Shown here piece by piece: positions 7,823-16,945 of a stretch of DNA of 64,000 nucleotides. The stretch lies in contig JBCCHF010000005.1 of assembly GCA_039028895.1 (NCBI GenBank), forward strand, positions 124,001-188,000, read 5' to 3'. Within the stretch, counting starts at the first letter, position 1; each line of letters starts with the position of its first letter. This stretch comes from JAHDCJ01 sp039028895. Lineage in GTDB: Bacteria > Bacteroidota > Bacteroidia > Chitinophagales > Saprospiraceae. The notes under the pieces are model-generated. The model saw only the letters and a list, made by a program, of their open reading frames with translations, had not been told where the DNA came from and did no database searches. The position numbers and the translations under genes are program-made.

Positions 7823-9469
7823 ATGACAATGAGGGAGTTGGCAATTGGCCTTCTTTTCTTTTTCCTTGCCGGAATGCCGATGACCGTTATTGGGCAGGGA
7901 TGGCAATGGCTGTCAAACCTTGGAGGGCCAATGGGTGATGACCTCAATGGCTTGTCAGTCGAATCCAGCGGATCTTCCTGGGTGTCAGGAACTTTCCGGG
8001 GTACTGTCACTAAAGATGGATACACTGTTACAAGCATTGGAGATCGTGATGTTTACCTGGGCAAGCTAGATAATTCAGGCGTGTTAGAATGGCTCATTAG
8101 AGCCGGAAGCACTGACGACGATTCCAATGGAGGCGTAGCAACAGACGACCAGGGCAACGCCTACATTGCTGGTAGATATTGGGACGAAGCGGATTTCGGC
8201 AACCTTACCATCACGAGGAATCAAGGATCAAATAGTGCAATATATCTTGCAAAATATAACGATACGGGGTCCGCTTCCTGGGCAAAAAGCATTGATGGAG
8301 GGGGGTTGAAAGTGGTAAATGACATGGTGTGTGATGCCGAGGGGAATATTATTCTTATCGGTTATTTTTCAGATACCTTGTTTATTGATAACGAAATCCT
8401 CGTTGCAGAAAGTAACTCCAATGTTTTTACCATCAAATTTGATCCTTTGGGTAATCTTGAATGGGCTGGAAGGACCGGGTCCCTAAGAGATGTAAGGGGG
8501 AGTTCTGTTGGTGTTGACCCTTCCGGGAATGTTTATGTTGGCGGGAGTTTTGAAGGGGCATTGGTATTTGCTGATGAGACCTTGTCAACCGCTACTATTG
8601 ATAATGATGTCTTTCTGCTGAAGTATGATGCCGAGGGGAATGAGTTATGGGCGATCAGGGGAGGAGGTGTCCACAGCGATAACTGTAATGCCATTGCTGT
8701 TAACCCCGCAGGTGATATTTTCCTTACCGGAAATTTTATAGGCGTATTGAAGTTTGACAGTGAGGAAGTGCAATCTCCAGGGTTTAATGAGCATTTATTC
8801 ATTACAAAAATTAATAGTGAAGGTGGCGTAGAATGGTCAAGAGCCTATGGCGGAACCGACGATGAATACGGACAGAGTATTGCAGTAGACCCCACCAGGA
8901 TAATTGTCGGCGGGTATTTTAGGGGTATTTCTGATCTTGATGGTACAGTCTTGGTTGCTGATCCGATCGTTACTGATGGTTTTGTGGGAGTCTTCGATTT
9001 GCAGGGTAATCTCCAACAGGGAGATCAGTTATCAGGAGAAGACTTTGGTTTGGGGGTGGAATGTGCCATCTTTCCTTCCGGTGATATCGCTTTTGCAGGC
9101 ATTTTTGAGAATGCAGCGGCCCTTGATGACCAGGATGTAACTTCTTCTGGGGGCTATGATGGATTTATTGGACGATATTCGACCACCACTTCGGTGGAAA
9201 CCATTCAACCTTTTGACCTGGATTTAATTATTTTCCCGAACCCTGCATCTGAATATCTGGTTATCCATTCCCATGAAAATGGCATTTTGGAAAGTATACA
9301 GCTTGAAATAATTGATAAGACCGGAAGTTTAGCAGGCACAGCTTTATTCGGCCCTCCCCATTCCGGCGAAAGCCAAATAATAGATATCAAGTTTTTACCT
9401 GTTGGCGCCTACTTTTTGAAAATAACTATAAATAACAAATCCATAGTTTTACCATTTTTGAAATTTTAG
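7823..9469 (+). CDS. SBBP-type beta-propeller surface protein with T9SS type A sorting domain
   Basis: A secreted protein of about 548 residues. The frame extends up to ATG 7778, but the signal peptide (RELAIGLLFFFLAGMPMTVI) begins just after the ATGs at 7823/7829, so I start there. The body consists of repeated blades with the pattern GNxYxxGxF, DxxLxKYDxxGNxLW (for example DVFLLKYDAEGNELW), typical of SBBP beta-propeller repeats; about seven can be counted. The last 80 residues form a type A T9SS sorting domain (FPNPASEYLVI, then VGAYFLKITINN). It is probably a surface-attached protein; no catalytic motif is apparent. Confidence 0.85.
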   Translation: MTMRELAIGLLFFFLAGMPMTVIGQGWQWLSNLGGPMGDDLNGLSVESSGSSWVSGTFRGTVTKDGYTVTSIGDRDVYLGKLDNSGVLEWLIRAGSTDDDSNGGVATDDQGNAYIAGRYWDEADFGNLTITRNQGSNSAIYLAKYNDTGSASWAKSIDGGGLKVVNDMVCDAEGNIILIGYFSDTLFIDNEILVAESNSNVFTIKFDPLGNLEWAGRTGSLRDVRGSSVGVDPSGNVYVGGSFEGALVFADETLSTATIDNDVFLLKYDAEGNELWAIRGGGVHSDNCNAIAVNPAGDIFLTGNFIGVLKFDSEEVQSPGFNEHLFITKINSEGGVEWSRAYGGTDDEYGQSIAVDPTRIIVGGYFRGISDLDGTVLVADPIVTDGFVGVFDLQGNLQQGDQLSGEDFGLGVECAIFPSGDIAFAGIFENAAALDDQDVTSSGGYDGFIGRYSTTTSVETIQPFDLDLIIFPNPASEYLVIHSHENGILESIQLEIIDKTGSLAGTALFGPPHSGESQIIDIKFLPVGAYFLKITINNKSIVLPFLKF

Positions 9470-9489
9470 AAAAGGAGGAAGAATATCAT

Positions 9490-9510
9490 TGACCTGACAG
9501 GGTCATTTTT
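9490..9510 (+). terminator. Rho-independent-type terminator after the SBBP protein gene
   Basis: TGACC and GGTCA form a 5-bp stem with a 6-nt loop, followed directly by TTTTT, 20 nt after the stop codon at 9469. The stem is short. Confidence 0.5.
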
Positions 9511-9562
9511 GCAAACAAGACTGCACAAAGCACGAACGAGTAATGACAATGGATAAGCAACC

Positions 9563-10987
9563 CTATAGTTTAACCCAAAAACGATAAGGCGTTCCATATT
9601 GAACGATGAAATCATCGACGTATAAAACCGGCTGTGCGATCAGATTGGATTGGTATGGCACATATTGACCGTAAATATTATATTGACCCCGGTACACGTA
9701 TAGTGATTGGTAGGGAAGAGAGGCCGTCCAATAAGCGTTAATAGCCTGCCCTCTTGGAATGGACGCTCTTTGGGTGAAAGCAGCTGAAAACCCGCCAATG
9801 TCTGAAAAACTAGGGTCCAGGCTGGCGATTTGTTGCCCGGGATTGCCATAACCATCATCTGCGTAGATATAGATCACAACCTGGTAATTCCATCCAAAAC
9901 CTGCAGGAATGTTGACTGAGCCGTCAAAACGCATACCGTTTTGTCCAAGTTGAAAATTATAGTCAACAATATTGTGTTGCACATTATTGACCAGGAACTG
10001 AGTAGTCAGGTAATCGGTTGGTTTGATATCAACGTATTCGTCCAGCCAGTTAGTGGTATTGTCAGTGTTATTATCGAACAAATCATCGGGGTCGGTAAGT
10101 TCATTATTAGGATTGTCTACTATAGGGTTATCCGTAGGTCCTGGGCCGTTGATCGCATCTTTTAAGACGTAACCTTCACTTACAACATTGGAGAAAATAT
10201 TGTAGCTGATCCATCCATATCCTTTGCTTCCCCATCGACTGCCCCATGAATTCATCACTTTGAAAGCACTTTTACTATCATCATATCCTACAAGTGTCAT
10301 AGCATGACCGCCGAGTTGATTTCCGCGCATATGAGTCCAGATGTATTTGGGGTTGTTCATCCCGTCTTCTGCAAAACCCTGGTCGATCCGCGCGCCTATG
10401 ATTACAGGGTATCCTGCCTGTAACTGTGCTTTTACTTCCTTGACATCTCTGACATTGACCTGTCGGTAAAAGTCGATGCGGTAACGTTTTGCTTTGTTTT
10501 TATGCGTTTGAGTTGGTTTGGTTAGGTAATCTTTTTCGTTGTAGGGCATATCGGCCCAAGTAACCACGCCTTGTTGAGAAACTACATTGAGGGCATCAAC
10601 GATATAACACCCACCATCCTGACCCTGGTTGACCTGGTTGTAAATGTATGCGGGACTAAAAACAGCTTCAGCGCGGACATTACCACTATAGTCGTAGAAG
10701 TTATTGCCTTCTTCTATTTTTTCCTGGTAGCTTTTTATGCTGTAGGCAATTGCCCAACCTACACAAGAATTTTGGTTGCCTTGAGAGCCTGGCGCAGGCA
10801 TATTAGGTGACAGGTCGACTTTGGTCTTCAGCGAATTTCCTGAGAAAGGCGTAGAGGCCAGCGGAATACCGAGCAATTGGTCGGGGTTGGCAAGCTTAAG
10901 CCCGGTTGAGAAATTCTGGGCGAATGTATGGATTGAGAAAAAAGAGATGACAAAGGCCAGCACAGCCCTGGAGACAAGTGAATTCAT
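9563..10987 (-). CDS. Secreted papain-like (C1 family) cysteine peptidase
   Basis: A 474-residue exported protease. A signal peptide (residues 1-23, ending TFAQ) precedes a papain-fold domain with the full catalytic set: oxyanion Gln69 (SQGNQNSC), nucleophile Cys75, His228 (GGHAMTLVGYDD) and Asn246 (NSWGSRWG), followed by the usual KGYGWISY strand. A short acidic, Asn-rich linker (about 285-315) leads to a C-terminal beta-rich domain (320-474) of unknown family. There is no recognisable T9SS sorting motif, so release to periplasm or medium is uncertain. It hydrolyses peptide bonds; targets are unknown. It lies upstream of nothing obvious in its own operon and runs convergent with the SBBP gene. 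Confidence 0.9.
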   Translation of the reverse strand: MNSLVSRAVLAFVISFFSIHTFAQNFSTGLKLANPDQLLGIPLASTPFSGNSLKTKVDLSPNMPAPGSQGNQNSCVGWAIAYSIKSYQEKIEEGNNFYDYSGNVRAEAVFSPAYIYNQVNQGQDGGCYIVDALNVVSQQGVVTWADMPYNEKDYLTKPTQTHKNKAKRYRIDFYRQVNVRDVKEVKAQLQAGYPVIIGARIDQGFAEDGMNNPKYIWTHMRGNQLGGHAMTLVGYDDSKSAFKVMNSWGSRWGSKGYGWISYNIFSNVVSEGYVLKDAINGPGPTDNPIVDNPNNELTDPDDLFDNNTDNTTNWLDEYVDIKPTDYLTTQFLVNNVQHNIVDYNFQLGQNGMRFDGSVNIPAGFGWNYQVVIYIYADDGYGNPGQQIASLDPSFSDIGGFSAAFTQRASIPRGQAINAYWTASLPYQSLYVYRGQYNIYGQYVPYQSNLIAQPVLYVDDFIVQYGTPYRFWVKL

Positions 10988-11057
10988 GTTAGTGGGGTTT
11001 TCGAACTTTCTTGAATTTATACAGGAAATTAGGGAAAATTTGAGCTTCCGTCAATTC

Positions 11058-11735
11058 CTAAAGCAGTAATTGTGCCACTGTTTCTGCCAGAATATCTTCC
11101 TTTGGGCTTTTAGAAACTACATAATCACTGAGACCAAGGTCGGCAAGCGCTGATCCGGTGGTCTTTCCGATGGCAATTACTTTCTGATGGCTGTCGATAT
11201 TATGTTTGTCAAAATATGATTGGGCGTTAAGTGGGCTGGTAAATACCAGGCAGGTTTCATTTTGTTTAGGGACTTCCGCTTTTTTCTTATTGGAATAAAC
11301 CACCAGACTAATCGGGAGGATATGCTCCTCGAGGATGGATTGTACAGATTGTCTTGATTGCCTGGCCTGAGGGAAAAGGACATGCTGGCCTATGGCGATC
11401 TCGACAAACATTTCCGCTGTTTCCAATGGGTCTCCGTTTCCGATAAAGGTGGGTGGAATGGCCCATTTGTCAAGCGCTTTTGCGGTTGCACTGCCTAAGG
11501 TGGCTACTCTGACTGGTAATTTTCGTTTTTGGTCCTCGTCAAGTTGGCTGTAAAAATGCTCGACTCCGTTTTTGCTGTAGAAAAAGATCCAGTTGGCTGT
11601 AGGTACGAGCTCAAAAGGTTCGGGGTTTATGGTAATTAATGAATTTCCACTAACTGTACATCCTCTCGATGCCAGCATTCCCCGAAAGGGGGAATCAGGG
11701 GGTAAATCACGACTTATGAAAACTGAAGTATTCAT
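11058..11735 (-). CDS. hemD: Uroporphyrinogen-III synthase
   Basis: Closes and inverts ring D of hydroxymethylbilane to give uroporphyrinogen III in haem biosynthesis. The 225-residue protein has the bilobed HemD pattern: VFISRDLPPDSPFRGML at the N-terminus, WIFFYSKNGVEHF, VATLGSATAKAL, VFTSPLNAQSYF and the closing VIAIGKTTGSALADLGL. Sequence conservation in this family is always low, so the hemC neighbour is important support. Its ATG overlaps the hemC stop by four bases (ATGA), so the two are translationally coupled. Confidence 0.9.
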   Translation of the reverse strand: MNTSVFISRDLPPDSPFRGMLASRGCTVSGNSLITINPEPFELVPTANWIFFYSKNGVEHFYSQLDEDQKRKLPVRVATLGSATAKALDKWAIPPTFIGNGDPLETAEMFVEIAIGQHVLFPQARQSRQSVQSILEEHILPISLVVYSNKKKAEVPKQNETCLVFTSPLNAQSYFDKHNIDSHQKVIAIGKTTGSALADLGLSDYVVSKSPKEDILAETVAQLLL

Positions 11736-12655
11736 GAATGAAGACTTTTCGATGCACCATCTTTAAGTGCGGAAACAACCTTTTCAGCCAATTCGAAATG
11801 GGTTGAAGAGGCAAGATGTACAAATTTCACCGGACTTTCCCATGTTTGGGCCATGGCTGCCCATACTTTAAACTTCCTGACGGCATCATATTCGCAATAT
11901 ACACCAAGCGGCATATGACAGCCACCTTCCATAATCTTGAGCACTTTGCGCTCAACATTTGTCACTAATGAAACGTCGGAATGATGCAGGTTTTTCAGCA
12001 AGCGTCGTGTCGAAATATCGTCTTTTGCGGTCTGGTAGGCCAAAACACCCTGAGCAGGAGCTGGTACAAACTCTTTAGGGTTTAACTTGATCACCTCGAA
12101 TTCGCTTAGATTCATTTGCAGCCTTGTGAGACCAGCTGCTGCCAGAAGTATTGCGTCGAAATCACCTTTACGCAATTTGTCGAGGCGAGTTGGCACATTC
12201 CCGCGAATGTCTTTCAGCTGAATGTCTGGCTTAAAGTCTCGCATCTGGGCTTTACGCCTTGCGGAGGAAGTCCCAACAATTGCAGTGTCAGAGATACCCA
12301 ACAATTTTCCTTTTACGAATCGATCTTTCCTGATGATCAGCCAGTCAGCGGGATCTTCCCTGTAAGAGACTGCAGTCAAAACCAGTCCTTCAGCACTAGT
12401 AGTAGGCATGTCTTTCATGGAGTGCACGGCCATATCAATCTCTCCCATAAGCAGAGCGGACTCCAGTTCTTTTGTGAAAAAGCCTTTCCCTTCTATCTTG
12501 TCGAAGCTCAAGTGCTGAATTTTGTCACCTTTGGTCTTGATGATCTTGAGTTCGACTTCAACACCGAGGGCTTCCAACTTCGTTTTGGTAAAATTGGCTT
12601 GCCACAAAGCGAGTTTGCTGCCACGAGTGCCGATTATGATTTTGGTTTTTTTCAA
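11732..12655 (-). CDS. hemC: Hydroxymethylbilane synthase (porphobilinogen deaminase)
   Basis: Polymerises four porphobilinogens to hydroxymethylbilane. At 307 residues it has normal length, with IIIGTRGSKLALWQA at the N-terminus, the AVHSMKDMPT active-site block (Asp82), GTSSARRKAQ and VPAPAQGVLAY. Cys246 in EGGCHMPLG is the dipyrromethane cofactor attachment residue. The start is a TTG: the only nearby ATG is followed immediately by a stop (ATG TAA TTG), so TTG 12655 is the natural start. It forms an operon with hemD by a 4-bp overlap. A possibly structured 100-nt element lies upstream, between hemC and hppD. Confidence 0.97.
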   Translation of the reverse strand: MKKTKIIIGTRGSKLALWQANFTKTKLEALGVEVELKIIKTKGDKIQHLSFDKIEGKGFFTKELESALLMGEIDMAVHSMKDMPTTSAEGLVLTAVSYREDPADWLIIRKDRFVKGKLLGISDTAIVGTSSARRKAQMRDFKPDIQLKDIRGNVPTRLDKLRKGDFDAILLAAAGLTRLQMNLSEFEVIKLNPKEFVPAPAQGVLAYQTAKDDISTRRLLKNLHHSDVSLVTNVERKVLKIMEGGCHMPLGVYCEYDAVRKFKVWAAMAQTWESPVKFVHLASSTHFELAEKVVSALKDGASKSLHS

Positions 12656-12718
12656 TTACATTGAAGTTTGTGATTGTTCATTTTTTTGATTTAAAAACGA
12701 ACTATGAACGAAAGATCT

Positions 12719-12815
12719 GGGTAAGCAGTAGGGACCAGTTGGCATTCAATTGAGAGAACCGCGTAGCTGATGAAACCGCTTTGCCCAAGCAGGGTCCATT
12801 TCGGCAGACCCTACG
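12719..12815 (-). other. Possible structured RNA leader between hppD and hemC
   Basis: On the minus strand GTAGGGTC (near 12814) can pair locally with GACCCTGC about 10 nt later (8 bp including one G-U). Alternatively the ends GGTAAC-GTAGGG and CCCTAC-TGC-TTACC can pair over about 75 nt. The two pairings exclude each other. No known riboswitch consensus was recognised, and it could be a chance or repeat-derived structure. Confidence 0.3.
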
Positions 12816-12881
12816 TTACCTTAATTTACACAGGGTTTTCTGCGAGAGTCCCCCGCTAGAACTCGAATTTGACGGATTAAT

Positions 12882-14003
12882 TTATAAAGTACCTCTGATT
12901 GCTTGTTCGCGCTCGATGGCTTCGAATAGGGCTTTGAAATTACCTTTTCCGAATGACTTGGCACCTTTGCGCTGGATGATCTCGTAAAATACGGTTGGTC
13001 GATCCTGTACGGGTTTGGTGAAGATTTGGAGTAGATAGCCTTCGTCATCTCTGTCGATCAGGATGTTGAGTTCTTTCAATTCTTCCAGGTCTTCGTCAAT
13101 ATGTCCGACCCGGTCAAGTACATCTTCGTAGTAATTGTCTGGCACGTAAAGGAAGTCAACGCCATTTTTGCGAAGTGTTCCGACAGTTTTAATAATATCG
13201 TCTGTTGCCAGGGCAATATGTTGAACACCACCTGTTTTATAAAAGTCCAGATATTCTTCAATCTGTGACTTTTTCAGTCCTTTTGCCGGCTCGTTAATAG
13301 GGAATTTAATATACCCATTACCATTTGAAACCACCTTACTCATCAGGGCTGTGTATTCAGTTGAGATATCTTTATCATCGAAAGTGATCAGCAATTTGAA
13401 GCCCATAACGTCCTGATAGAACTTTACCCATTTGTTCATGGCGCCCAGTTCAACATTTCCGACACAGTGATCAACAAACATCAGTCCGACCGGGTCAACA
13501 TTAATGCCTTCCTTGGCAACGTAACCAGGCATGAAAGGGCCGTTGTAGTTGGTTCTTTCTACGAAGGTATGGATGGTTTCACCATAGGTTTTGATAGAAG
13601 CGGTAACGACTTTACCGAATTCATCTTCGATAGTAGTTGGTTCCTGAACAGGTTCTGCACCTCTTTCTACTGTGGTTTTGAAAGATTGTGTAGCATCATC
13701 GACCCATAGTGCTAAAACTTTAACACCATCTCCGTGTAGTTTGACATGCTCAGATATTGGATGATCTGGTTGTAATGCGGTGGTCAAAACAAAACGCACC
13801 TTGTCTTGTTGGAGAACGTACGATGCACGATCAGATACACCAGTTTCCGGTCCGCAATAAGCGATGAGTTTGAAGCCAAAACAATACTGATAGTAAAATG
13901 CTGACTGCTTGGCATTTCCTACATAGAATTCAACATAATCAGTGCCTTTAAGCGGAAGCAGGTCTTTTGCGACATCGGGCTGGGTTTTGATCATTGTGTC
14001 CAT
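12882..14003 (-). CDS. hppD: 4-hydroxyphenylpyruvate dioxygenase
   Basis: Converts 4-hydroxyphenylpyruvate to homogentisate in tyrosine breakdown. The 373-residue protein has two VOC-type halves. The iron ligands are visible as His179 (MFVDHCVGNV), His262 (GGVQHIALAT) and Glu341 (PTVFYEIIQR). The C-terminus carries the standard GAKSFGKGNFKALFEAIEREQ helix. The hmgA gene for the next step lies 6.8 kb further along on the same strand, not adjacent. A consensus -7 box lies 22 nt ahead of the ATG, divergent from the cupin gene. Confidence 0.97.
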   Translation of the reverse strand: MDTMIKTQPDVAKDLLPLKGTDYVEFYVGNAKQSAFYYQYCFGFKLIAYCGPETGVSDRASYVLQQDKVRFVLTTALQPDHPISEHVKLHGDGVKVLALWVDDATQSFKTTVERGAEPVQEPTTIEDEFGKVVTASIKTYGETIHTFVERTNYNGPFMPGYVAKEGINVDPVGLMFVDHCVGNVELGAMNKWVKFYQDVMGFKLLITFDDKDISTEYTALMSKVVSNGNGYIKFPINEPAKGLKKSQIEEYLDFYKTGGVQHIALATDDIIKTVGTLRKNGVDFLYVPDNYYEDVLDRVGHIDEDLEELKELNILIDRDDEGYLLQIFTKPVQDRPTVFYEIIQRKGAKSFGKGNFKALFEAIEREQAIRGTL

Positions 14004-14024
14004 ATTGCTTTTTTATATTTAGCA

Positions 14025-14032
14025 CAAAAATA
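14025..14032 (-). promoter_or_regulatory. Bacteroidota -7 promoter box for hppD
   Basis: On the minus strand TATTTTTG matches TAnnTTTG. It lies 22 nt before the hppD ATG, in the 55-bp divergent gap with the cupin gene. No clear -33 TTG. Confidence 0.5.
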
Positions 14033-14058
14033 AGGCTATTTTTCATTAAATTGATGTT

Positions 14059-14418
14059 ATGAATCTTAAGGAAAAGTTCAAAGACGTAAAAGACTATTTC
14101 TCACCTAAAGTTATTGGAGAAATAAATGATGTATATGTTAAGGTTGCCAAGATCAAAGGTCAGGATGTGCCATGGCATAATCATGAAAATGAAGACGAGC
14201 TTTTTTATATCGTAGAAGGCAGTCTTTTGTTTGAGGAAGAAGGGAAGAAGCCCTTTGTGATGAATGCCGGTGATTTGTATATCGTACCCAAAGGCGTTAA
14301 CCACAGGGTGTCTTCCGATGAAGAATGCAGGATCATGCTTATCGAAAATAAAACGACATTGCATACGGGGAAGGTGAAGTCGAAGGTAACCAAGTCGATT
14401 GATGATCAGTTGTCATGA
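14059..14418 (+). CDS. Small cupin-domain protein
   Basis: A 119-residue single cupin barrel. Metal-site residues follow the canonical order: H-x-H in VPWHNHENEDELFYIVEG with the following Glu, and the second-motif His in IVPKGVNHRV. Proteins of this size and sequence type bind a divalent metal; enzymatic, isomerase and sensor roles are all known in the superfamily, so no reaction is assigned. It is divergent from hppD and translationally coupled (ATGA, 4-bp overlap) to a small membrane protein. Confidence 0.85.
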   Translation: MNLKEKFKDVKDYFSPKVIGEINDVYVKVAKIKGQDVPWHNHENEDELFYIVEGSLLFEEEGKKPFVMNAGDLYIVPKGVNHRVSSDEECRIMLIENKTTLHTGKVKSKVTKSIDDQLS

Positions 14419-14780
14419 AGCCTAAGGCTATATTGATGTGGATTGCGTTTACCCTTTCAATCTGCTTTATGATCTTTTTACTCGTAAGAGAAATAAAGCT
14501 TAACAGGGAATGGTACAGGATGGAGGTGGAATATGAAGGAACTGCTTTCCGGTATACCGAAGAATCGCGGGAAATGGAAAAGCTGATCTTCAGCATCGAT
14601 ATGGCATTAACCTTTTTTGGATTCATCAATTTTGTTGTTATTGTCTTTTGGCTCACTTCAAATTACCAAGCTCTTGTTGATAAATGGAGGGCATTAAGGG
14701 GCATAAAGCAAAAGGAGTCTATTCCTTGGGCTGAATTGGGAGGTAAGAAGGATGAGACGTCAATTGGTGGAGTTGACTAG
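14415..14780 (+). CDS. Small two-helix membrane protein of unknown function
   Basis: A 121-residue protein not recognised as a known family. Two transmembrane helices are evident (about 5-24 and 59-82), with a charged, Glu/Arg-rich loop between them and a hydrophilic C-terminal tail of about 38 residues. Its start codon overlaps the cupin stop by four bases, so it is made together with the cupin protein and may be its membrane partner; that is inference. Confidence 0.7.
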   Translation: MKPKAILMWIAFTLSICFMIFLLVREIKLNREWYRMEVEYEGTAFRYTEESREMEKLIFSIDMALTFFGFINFVVIVFWLTSNYQALVDKWRALRGIKQKESIPWAELGGKKDETSIGGVD

Positions 14781-14840
14781 ATTTACGACACCAATATTAA
14801 ATTCAAACCCAAACTGGAGGAAAGACACTTTGACATTATA

Positions 14841-14865
14841 GCGGGTCTCTCTGAGAAGTTCCCGC
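14841..14865. terminator. Possible bidirectional terminator between convergent genes
   Basis: GCGGG and CCCGC form a 5-bp stem, with CTC/GAG able to extend pairing in the loop, in the 96-bp gap between the convergent membrane protein and TMTC-like genes. AT-rich flanks lie on both sides but there is no clean T-run. Confidence 0.35.
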
Positions 14866-14876
14866 ATACTAATATT

Positions 14877-16910
14877 TTACTGACCTCTGGCCTGATCTTC
14901 CGCAGCGGCAGCGGCATTACCTAATGCAGAATGTGTGGCTGCTCTTCCCCTGTAATATCCTTTCTCGTTTGGATTTAACGCAATGGCTTGATTAAAATCG
15001 TTTAGCGCTTGCTGGTGCTGATTCAGTTTCTGGTATTCCAAACCCCTCCAGTACAAAACCAGGTGATTAGGCTTCGAAATTCGCTGATTAGCGGTAAAGT
15101 CTTTGATGGCCGCATTGGGGTCTCCCAAAGCAGAGTGAACAACTCCACGATTCATCAAAGCGTCAGCATAGCCTGGATTGAGTTGTATCCCTCTATTCAG
15201 GTTTTCAAGGGCAAGCTGGAAATTCTGATTACGTTGGTTGGAGTCGCTTGAAAGCTGTGCTTTCCGGGCATAAATTGCTCCACTGTTTCCATATGCTTTT
15301 GGTTCGTTAGGTTCGATTTGTGCTACTTTGGCATAATCCGCTAATGCATTATCATCCTGACCCATTTCGAAATAGATATTACCCCGATTATTGTAGGCAT
15401 CAGAAAATTCAGGTTTCAAGCTTATTGCATAATTATAGTCATTCAGGGCTTCCTGGTATCGTTTTGTCCTTCTGTAGACCTGGCCCCTTGCGATATAGGC
15501 TTTGTAGTATTTAGGATTAAGCTCAACGGCTTTTGTCAGATTAGCATGCGCTCCTTCAAAATCCTGTAGTTCATCCATGAGGTAATTTCCGAGGTTGTTA
15601 TACGGAGTGGATGCATTGGGGTATACTTTGATAACATTGTTCCAGAGTGTCCCGCTGTCCTGCCAAACATCAGATTGTTTGAAGGACAGGAATGCAAAAA
15701 CAACTGAAGCAAGACCAATAACACCTATAGCTGCTTTTTTGCGGATATCGTATTTCGGGTCTTTTTGTGATAATAAATAATCGATTCCTGCACCGAGTAT
15801 CATAAACAACCCGATGTATGCCATATAAGTATATCGTTCAGAAATAATCGCACTACCAACTTGCACAAACTGCAAGGTCAAGGCGATCTTAACGAGGTAA
15901 AAAGCAAAGCCGAACGCAATGATTTTTGTAAATCTCAAAGCGTAAAATACACCAGCAACAAGCACCAAAACAATGAATGGCGCGGCCATAAAGATAACCG
16001 GGATCTGGTCAATCACTGGATAGGGATGGAACGTGGAAAGTCCTATGGGAACGAACAACTTAGCGATGTAAGCATAGACTCCGTAAGAAGCAAACATGAC
16101 GCGTTGCCAGAGCGTATAATCTTCCAGTCCACCAATTGCTGATCCGGATTGAATGTTAATGGTAATCAAACCAAAAATGATGGACAGAATGAAAAACGGT
16201 AATTTTTCAAGCCATGGTTTTAACACCATTATGTTACGTCCTTTAATGAAGTCAATCAGGATTAATACTACAGGAAATGTTACTGCTGTTGGTTTAGACC
16301 ATAATGATAGCAGGAATAGTACCCCAACCCAAACCATGGTTTTGACCTTCTTGTCATCAAGATAACGGAGGTAGAGAATCATTCCGCCAAGGAAAAATGC
16401 AGTGTACAAAACATCTTTGCGTTCTGCCACCCAGGCCACAGATTCAACGTGCATCGGATGTATAGCGAAAAGCAATGCTACAACGAATGCTCCTTCCCAT
16501 TTCTTACCAGAGAAGAGATATACGAAAAAGAAGACTAAGCCTGTATTAAGGATATGAAGTATAAGATTGGTCCAGTGATAAGAAGAAGCATCTAGTACCG
16601 TCATTTGATAATTAAATGCCAAGCTGAGAATCGTTAGCGGATGATAATTCGAAGCAATGGCCTGCGAGAACATGGCCTTGATACTTGCTCCGTTAAGATT
16701 AATGATGTATGGATTGTCTTTTACATAATCCTGGTCATCCCAATTGGTAAAACCATTATCTAAAGATGGGAAGAAGGTAATAAAGGTGATAACGGCCAGA
16801 CCTACAAGGATCATCTGAATGGTCCGGTCTTTCCATAAAGGCGTGGACTTAATCACCTTTTTGGAAACTTTCTTCTTTTTGGTTTTGGTGCTTCTTTTTT
16901 TCTTCGTCAT
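14877..16910 (-). CDS. TMTC-like multipass membrane protein with C-terminal TPR repeats
   Basis: About 677 residues. A Lys/Arg-rich N-terminus precedes roughly ten transmembrane helices (about 25-410). The first periplasmic loop reads GFTNWDDQDYV and a later one FAIHPMHVESVAWVAERKDVL, both hallmarks of the TMTC/DUF1736-type GT-C fold. The last 240 residues are five to six TPR repeats (for example YNNRGNIYFEMGQDDNALA). Eukaryotic relatives are O-mannosyltransferases that use lipid-linked sugar; the bacterial proteins are presumed glycosyltransferases, unproven here. ATG 16910 is preferred over the TTG at 16922. It lies 23-35 bp downstream of the ABC-F gene on the same strand. Confidence 0.82.
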   Translation of the reverse strand: MTKKKRSTKTKKKKVSKKVIKSTPLWKDRTIQMILVGLAVITFITFFPSLDNGFTNWDDQDYVKDNPYIINLNGASIKAMFSQAIASNYHPLTILSLAFNYQMTVLDASSYHWTNLILHILNTGLVFFFVYLFSGKKWEGAFVVALLFAIHPMHVESVAWVAERKDVLYTAFFLGGMILYLRYLDDKKVKTMVWVGVLFLLSLWSKPTAVTFPVVLILIDFIKGRNIMVLKPWLEKLPFFILSIIFGLITINIQSGSAIGGLEDYTLWQRVMFASYGVYAYIAKLFVPIGLSTFHPYPVIDQIPVIFMAAPFIVLVLVAGVFYALRFTKIIAFGFAFYLVKIALTLQFVQVGSAIISERYTYMAYIGLFMILGAGIDYLLSQKDPKYDIRKKAAIGVIGLASVVFAFLSFKQSDVWQDSGTLWNNVIKVYPNASTPYNNLGNYLMDELQDFEGAHANLTKAVELNPKYYKAYIARGQVYRRTKRYQEALNDYNYAISLKPEFSDAYNNRGNIYFEMGQDDNALADYAKVAQIEPNEPKAYGNSGAIYARKAQLSSDSNQRNQNFQLALENLNRGIQLNPGYADALMNRGVVHSALGDPNAAIKDFTANQRISKPNHLVLYWRGLEYQKLNQHQQALNDFNQAIALNPNEKGYYRGRAATHSALGNAAAAAEDQARGQ

Positions 16911-16945
16911 AGGGTAAGGCAATTTGCAAAAGGCAAATTACGACT

